From assembly GCF_026712185.1 (NCBI RefSeq), contig NZ_JAPPUX010000001.1, positions 1 through 64,000 on the forward strand: a stretch of 64,000 nt of DNA. The letters run 5' to 3'. This stretch comes from Nocardioides pini. Lineage in GTDB: Bacteria; Actinomycetota; Actinomycetes; Propionibacteriales; Nocardioidaceae. How positions within the stretch are numbered: the stretch's first letter is position 1; every line of letters starts with the position of its first letter. The position numbers and the translations under genes are program-made. This document shows positions 60,202 to 64,000 of this stretch, in pieces. Under the pieces are notes generated by a model. That model did no database searches, was not told the origin of the DNA, and saw nothing but the letters and a program-made list of their open reading frames with translations.

Positions 60202-60334
60202 AGCGGTGTCGGAGCCACATTCCGGAGCCCCCGGACGTGGCTGGGCCACCGCCGCGGGCGTGTCGGTCGACGGCGCGCTAGCAGCGGTGCGGGAGCCACA
60301 TTCCTGCGCCGGGGAATGTGGCTGGGACACCGCC
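60202..60334. repeat. Two tandem copies of a 52-bp palindromic element
   Basis: Copies at 60202-60253 and 60283-60334 repeat with an 81-bp period. Each starts AGCGGTG, contains GGAGCCACATTCC, has a variable middle, then GTGGCTGGG and ends CACCGCC; the halves are inverted relative to each other (CCACATTCC against GGAATGTGG in the second). They lie between two convergent genes and look like REP-type or paired-terminator elements. Confidence 0.65.
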
Positions 60335-60369
60335 CCACCGCGCGCCAGGCGTACGCCGGCGGCGCGGGG

Positions 60370-60987
60370 TCAGGCGCGGTCGATGCGGGCGAGCACCCCG
60401 CGCACCTGTTGGCGTACCTCGACCATCGCGAGCCGGCCCTCGGTGAAGCAGGGCTCCCCGCGCAGGGCGTCGGCCTGTGCGCGGGTCCCGACCTGGAGCA
60501 CGGCCGAGCCGCCGGGGGCGAGGTGGTCGTCGATGACCGCGAGGCAGGCGCGTGCCACGTCGAGGCCGTCGTCGCCGCCGTCGATCGCGGTGAGCGGGTC
60601 CTCGGGGTAGCGGGAGGTCTGCTCGCGCGGCACCCACGGAGGATCGGCGATGACCACCGGGAACGTCTCGTCGGGCGCGAGTGCCTCCTGCAGCCGCGCC
60701 TCGCGCACCTCGACCCGCTCGGCGATCCCGGCGGCGAGGGCGTTCGCCCGGGCGTAGTCGCACGCGACGGGGTTGGCGTCGACGCAGACCAGGCGGCGAC
60801 CGGACGTCGCGACCGCCAGCAGGCCGATGTGCCCGGCGCCGGCGCAGAGCTCCAGCACCGTCCCGCCCGGCGCGGTCGTCATCAGGTCGGCCGCCCATTC
60901 GGACTGCGCGGCGGTCCACTCCCGCGGCCGCAGCACGCGGTCGTCGAAGGCGATGGTGAGGGACCCGAAGGTCAGCTGGTCGGTCAT
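60370..60987 (-). CDS. SAM-dependent methyltransferase (HemK/RsmC-like)
   Basis: 205 residues. SAM motif VLELCAGAGHIGLLAVATSGRRLVCVDANP (about 44-73), then VVIADPPWVPREQTSRYP, the (N/D)PPW/Y signature of N-methylating enzymes such as HemK and RsmC relatives. It may modify a protein glutamine, rRNA base or small molecule. Its ATG overlaps the upstream oxidoreductase stop by 4 bases. Confidence 0.83.
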   Translation of the reverse strand: MTDQLTFGSLTIAFDDRVLRPREWTAAQSEWAADLMTTAPGGTVLELCAGAGHIGLLAVATSGRRLVCVDANPVACDYARANALAAGIAERVEVREARLQEALAPDETFPVVIADPPWVPREQTSRYPEDPLTAIDGGDDGLDVARACLAVIDDHLAPGGSAVLQVGTRAQADALRGEPCFTEGRLAMVEVRQQVRGVLARIDRA

Positions 60988-62573
60988 CGGCGGATCCTTC
61001 GGTGCCAGAGGGCGGCGCGGGCGGCGTTGGCGCCGGCCGAGCCGTGGACGCCGCCACCGGGGTGCGCGGAGGCGGAGGCGAGGTAGAGCCCCGGCAGGCC
61101 GGTGGTGGCGCGGCCGCGCATGGACGGGACAGGTCGGAAGACGAGCTCCTGGTGGAGCTGGGACGTGCCGCCGTTGACGGCCCCGCCGACCAGGTTGGCG
61201 TCGCGGGCCTCGAGCTCGTGGGGTCCGAGCACCCGGCGCTCCATGACCAGGTCGCCGAACCCGGGCGCCCGCGCCTCGATCCGCGCCTGCATCCGGTCGG
61301 CGAAGCGCTGCGCGTCGTCGTGGCCCCACGCTCCGGAGACCTCGTCCGCGGCGTCGCGGCGGGTCCTCCCGGGCTGCGGCACGTGCGTGTAGGCCCAGAA
61401 CGACTCGGTGCCCGCCGGCGACCGGGTGGGGTCGCTCGACGTCATCTGCCCGGTGAGCAGGAACGGCCGGTCCGGGACGACGCCCGACGAGACCTGGGCC
61501 AGCGTCTGGGACATCTCCTCGACCGAGTCGGCGACGTGCACGGTGCCCGGCGCGCGGTCGGGACGGTTGGTCCACGGGATCGGCCCGGAGAGCGCCCAGT
61601 CCACCTTCACGGTGCCGGGGTCGAGCTCGAAGTGGCGCATGCCGCGCACGAGCCGCGCGGGCAGGTGCTCCTCGGCGACGAGCCCCCCGAAGAGGTGGGT
61701 GGCCGACACGTCGGCGAGCACGGCGCGGGTGGCGTACGACTGCCCGTCGCGGGTGCGTACGCCGGCCACGCGGCCGCCGCGGACGTCGACGGACGTCACC
61801 TCGGCGTCCGTCACGAGCTCCGCGCCGAGGGACGTGCAGCGCGCGACCAGCGCGTCGGTGAGCCGCTGGGCGCCGCCCCGCGGGACGGGGAAGCCGACCG
61901 TCTGGCCGAGCATCGTCATCAGCACCCCGAAGACCCCCGAGCCCGGTGAGCCGAGAGGGAAATCGGCGTGGCCGGCGTTGCCGTTGAGCAGCAGCTGGGC
62001 GGCCGGGCCGTGGAAGAGCTCGCGGCCGAGCGAGGCGACCGGCGTCGCCAGGCGCCGGACGGTGTCGAGGCCGCCGGAGCGGGCCAGCGCCGGCACCAGC
62101 CGCGCTCCCGCGCGCACCGGCGGGAAGGGCGAGGTGAGGCCGTCGACCAGCGCCGGGCCGATCCGGTCCCAGGCGGCGCAGAGCTCCAGCCAGGCGTCGC
62201 CGTCGCCCGGGTGGAGGGCGTCCAGGCCGGCGGCGGTGTCGTGGCGGTCGCGGTGCAGCACCGCCCACTGCCCGTCGCCGAACTGGTGGCCGAGCACCGA
62301 CGGGGCGTGCTCCCACCTCAGCCCGTGCTCCTCGAGCCGCAGGCCGGTCATCGCGCGCGAGGCGACGGCGAGCGGGTAGAACGCGCTGAACGTGTCGTGG
62401 ACGAAGTCGGGGTGCACCTCGCGGTCGCTGCGGACCGCGCCACCGGGGGTCGGCTGCGCCTCGAGCACGAGCACCCGCCACCCGGCGTCGACCAGCAGGT
62501 TGGCGGCGACCAGGCCGTTGGGTCCGGCCCCGACGACGACCGCGTCGTAGGCGCCCGACGCGCCGGCGCTCAC
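60984..62573 (-). CDS. Phytoene desaturase-like NAD(P)/FAD-dependent oxidoreductase
   Basis: 529 residues from GTG 62571-62573. N-terminal FAD dinucleotide site YDAVVVGAGPNGLVAANLL (about 9-27) with GGAVRSDREVHPDFVHDTFSAFYPL, then PRGGAQRLTDALV, and a C-terminal GLPGLYLASASAHPGGGVHGSAGANAARA typical of the CrtI/carotenoid isomerase (PDH/PYROXD2-like) family. Unlike true CrtI there are no other carotenoid genes adjacent, so it may act on another polyene, lipid or amine. Embedded in an overlapping gene run. Confidence 0.84.
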   Translation of the reverse strand: MSAGASGAYDAVVVGAGPNGLVAANLLVDAGWRVLVLEAQPTPGGAVRSDREVHPDFVHDTFSAFYPLAVASRAMTGLRLEEHGLRWEHAPSVLGHQFGDGQWAVLHRDRHDTAAGLDALHPGDGDAWLELCAAWDRIGPALVDGLTSPFPPVRAGARLVPALARSGGLDTVRRLATPVASLGRELFHGPAAQLLLNGNAGHADFPLGSPGSGVFGVLMTMLGQTVGFPVPRGGAQRLTDALVARCTSLGAELVTDAEVTSVDVRGGRVAGVRTRDGQSYATRAVLADVSATHLFGGLVAEEHLPARLVRGMRHFELDPGTVKVDWALSGPIPWTNRPDRAPGTVHVADSVEEMSQTLAQVSSGVVPDRPFLLTGQMTSSDPTRSPAGTESFWAYTHVPQPGRTRRDAADEVSGAWGHDDAQRFADRMQARIEARAPGFGDLVMERRVLGPHELEARDANLVGGAVNGGTSQLHQELVFRPVPSMRGRATTGLPGLYLASASAHPGGGVHGSAGANAARAALWHRRIRR

Positions 62574-63007
62574 CGCGTCCGTCCCTCCACCACGAACGCC
62601 AGGCGCTTCAGGGCCTCGGTGTTTCGCCAGTGGAGCTGGGGGTCGCGCAGGGGCTTGGGGACCAGGACGCCGGGTCCGGCGGTGGCGTCCTCCTTCATCG
62701 TGACGAGCGTCGAGGCGCCGTCGGGGCGCAGCGAGATCTCGACGTGGGCCTCGCCCGCCGGCCAGCCGCGGGCCTTGAGGAGCAGGCGCCTGCCCTCCTC
62801 CACCTCGAGGACCTCGGTCGTGTCGTCGATCAGCAGCGGCCACGTCCCGACGCTGTGGTGCAACCGGGCACCGACCGCGGGCCACGACTCGTCGACGTCC
62901 CGCATCCGGGACGCACCGACGACGAAGAGCGGGTAGAGCCAGCCGTCGGCCAGGACCTCCCAGACCTGCTCGGGTGTCGCGGACACGGTTCGGGTCGTGG
63001 TGCTCAT
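62570..63007 (-). CDS. SRPBCC family protein
   Basis: 145 residues: MSTTTRTVSATPEQVWEVLA, YPLFVVGASRMRDVDESWPAVG and LLIDDTTEVLEVEEGRRLLLKARGWPAGEAHVEI. The helix-grip fold of polyketide-cyclase-like proteins; no catalytic residue predictable. It overlaps the genes on both sides by 4 bases, so it probably binds the substrate or product of the oxidoreductase or glycosyltransferase. Confidence 0.82.
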   Translation of the reverse strand: MSTTTRTVSATPEQVWEVLADGWLYPLFVVGASRMRDVDESWPAVGARLHHSVGTWPLLIDDTTEVLEVEEGRRLLLKARGWPAGEAHVEISLRPDGASTLVTMKEDATAGPGVLVPKPLRDPQLHWRNTEALKRLAFVVEGRTR

Positions 63008-63861
63008 GGTGTGGTCTCCTCGGTGGTGCGCGTGGGTGTCTCGCGGATCCAGTGCCCACCTTCTCGCCGGACCAGTCCCCGGCGCTCGAACTCCTCGAGC
63101 CACCCGGTCATCGGCCACGCGCCCCACCGCTCGTGGAACAGCCGGCCGTTGCGCAGGATGTCGTCGAGGTGCTCGACCGGCGGGCTGCTCACGGGGTGGT
63201 GCTGGTGGTAGGCGCGCGCTCCGCCGACCCACCCCAGCCCGATGCCGCTGGCCACCGCCGTACGACCCAGGTCGGTGTCCTCGCCGCCGTAGCCGGCGTA
63301 GTCCTCGCAGAAACCCCCGAGGCGCCCCCACGTCGCGGGGTCCACGGCGAACGACAGCGACCAGAAGAGGTCCGGGTCGTCGGACTCCAGCAGCTCGCCG
63401 GGCGCCGGGCTCGGTCGCGCGGGGTGCGGGTCGTCCCAGCCCGCGAGGTCCGCGGGGTCGTCCGGGTAGCCGCCGGGTGGGGGAGGAGGCAGGTAGGTCA
63501 CCGGACCCGACCAGATGCGTCCCGGTCGAGCGGTGACGACGTCGGCGTACGACGCCACGAGACCGGCCCCGGCCAGGCAGTCGACGTCGAGGAGCACGAC
63601 CACGTCGGCGCCGGCGTCGATCGCCGTGCGGACACCGAGGTTGCGGGCGGCAGCCAGGGGCAGCCGACCGCCGGGGCCGCGGCCGATGCCGACGACCTCA
63701 CGGACGAGACCGTCGTCGTCGGCCACGACGATCCCGGGGTCGTCCATCGCGACGGCGAGGTAGTGGTCGGGCCGGTGGGTTGCGCGGGCGAGCGAGCGGT
63801 GCTGCGCCGCGAGGTGCTCGTGCCGGCCGTGGGCGATCGTGACGACGGCCACGTGGGTCAC
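63004..63861 (-). CDS. Glycosyltransferase family 2-like protein
   Basis: 285 residues from GTG 63859-63861. VVTIAHGRHEHLAAQHRSLA at the N-terminus, ADVVVLLDVDCLAGAGLVASY with a DxD (about 88-100), and GGFCEDYAGYGGEDTDLGRTAVASG, the GT-A acceptor/metal region found in GT2 and in galactosyltransferase-like (GT7-type) enzymes. Uses a nucleotide sugar; acceptor unknown. Its start overlaps the stop of another gene cut by the window edge. Confidence 0.8.
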   Translation of the reverse strand: MTHVAVVTIAHGRHEHLAAQHRSLARATHRPDHYLAVAMDDPGIVVADDDGLVREVVGIGRGPGGRLPLAAARNLGVRTAIDAGADVVVLLDVDCLAGAGLVASYADVVTARPGRIWSGPVTYLPPPPPGGYPDDPADLAGWDDPHPARPSPAPGELLESDDPDLFWSLSFAVDPATWGRLGGFCEDYAGYGGEDTDLGRTAVASGIGLGWVGGARAYHQHHPVSSPPVEHLDDILRNGRLFHERWGAWPMTGWLEEFERRGLVRREGGHWIRETPTRTTEETTP

Positions 63862-64000
63862 GGGATCGCCCTCACGCGGTCTCGGGTGGCGACGACGACG
63901 TCGGCGAAGCGGTCGGCCGCCCACCCGTCGCACCACTGGGTCCAGCCCCGCGGGTCGAGCGCTGCGGCCCGGTCCAGCACGCCGCCCCACTCGCCGGCCG
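63858..64000 (-). CDS. 3' end of a gene truncated by the window edge
   Basis: A minus-strand frame open from base 64000 to TGA at 63858-63860 ends with AAALDPRGWTQWCDGWAADR and RDRVRAIP, and its stop overlaps the glycosyltransferase GTG (GTGA), as at every junction in this operon. Only 46 residues are visible. By context it is a further member of the gene cluster, perhaps another glycosyltransferase, but the family cannot be told. Confidence 0.6.
   Translation of the reverse strand, partial: AGEWGGVLDRAAALDPRGWTQWCDGWAADRFADVVVATRDRVRAIP

Noticed and set aside
1..64000. Prophage, insertion sequence, integrative element, CRISPR array or replication origin
   Set aside because: No transposase, integrase, capsid or Cas-like protein, no regularly spaced repeat array and no DnaA-box cluster were recognised on reading both strands.

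Overview
The window is very GC-rich with dense coding, many GTG starts, frequent 4-base ATGA/GTGA start-stop overlaps, several ANTAR regulators and an F420-type luciferase-like oxidoreductase. Together these point to a chromosomal segment of an actinobacterium, most likely Nocardioidaceae (Nocardioides-like); that placement is inference from gene style, not a database match. I see no rRNA, tRNA, CRISPR array, transposase, integrase or phage gene.

Layout. (1) 1-3622: an alpha/beta hydrolase, a decayed C-terminal remnant of an L-2-hydroxyglutarate oxidase gene, a PepSY-like exported protein, a GAF-ANTAR regulator and a TetR regulator. (2) 3768-6140: a three-gene envelope/stress operon (MscS-like helices, PRC-barrel plus DUF2382, membrane protein) closed by a perfect 16-bp bidirectional terminator; the convergent GH15 glucoamylase-like gene lies beyond it. 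(3) 8483-9449: a SpoIIAA-like protein and a split coiled-coil/mini-ANTAR pair. (4) 9456-23689: a LacI repressor and, divergently, a 13-kb run of genes. It encodes a rhamnose-type ABC transporter, rhamnose mutarotase, isomerase, rhamnulokinase and a fused rhamnulose-1-phosphate aldolase/lactaldehyde dehydrogenase, then a small LuxR-type HTH protein and LutABC. Read together this is L-rhamnose uptake and conversion to DHAP plus L-lactate, with lactate then oxidised to pyruvate. A canonical promoter and LacI-type operator precede it. (5) 23725-36485: a mixed accessory stretch with a DAPG-hydrolase-like protein, an aldo/keto reductase, two DUF1801 proteins (one internally deleted), two exported calcium-binding-repeat proteins, a methyltransferase, a homocysteine S-methyltransferase with a small partner, a carotenoid oxygenase and an amidase. 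(6) 36565-42027: a VOC protein, a cytochrome P450, a GNAT, an NAD(P)-binding protein, a methyltransferase, and a cupin/MarR divergent pair with a striking operator-promoter arrangement. (7) 42128-50393: aldose epimerase, quinone oxidoreductase, then a minus-strand operon of PPK2, a cNMP/CBS/DUF294 protein and a DEDDh exonuclease, then a deaminase and an amidohydrolase. (8) 50574-57721: PPOX, rhomboid, lipoprotein, a Rieske-FAD oxidoreductase with a tiny coupled ORF and structured leader, HAD, GAF-ANTAR, a degenerate LuxR response regulator and an F420 enzyme. (9) 57850-60178: a tightly coupled dehydrogenase, heme-oxygenase-like diiron protein and CDGSH protein. (10) 60370-64000: a minus-strand run of overlapping genes (glycosyltransferase, SRPBCC, phytoene-desaturase-like oxidoreductase, methyltransferase), truncated by the window edge.

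The best candidates for something not well described are the dehydrogenase/diiron oxidase/CDGSH cassette (57850-60178), the split mini-ANTAR pair (9007-9449), the PPK2/DUF294/exonuclease operon, the MarR repeats flanking the cupin -10 box, and the tandem palindromic element at 60202-60334.
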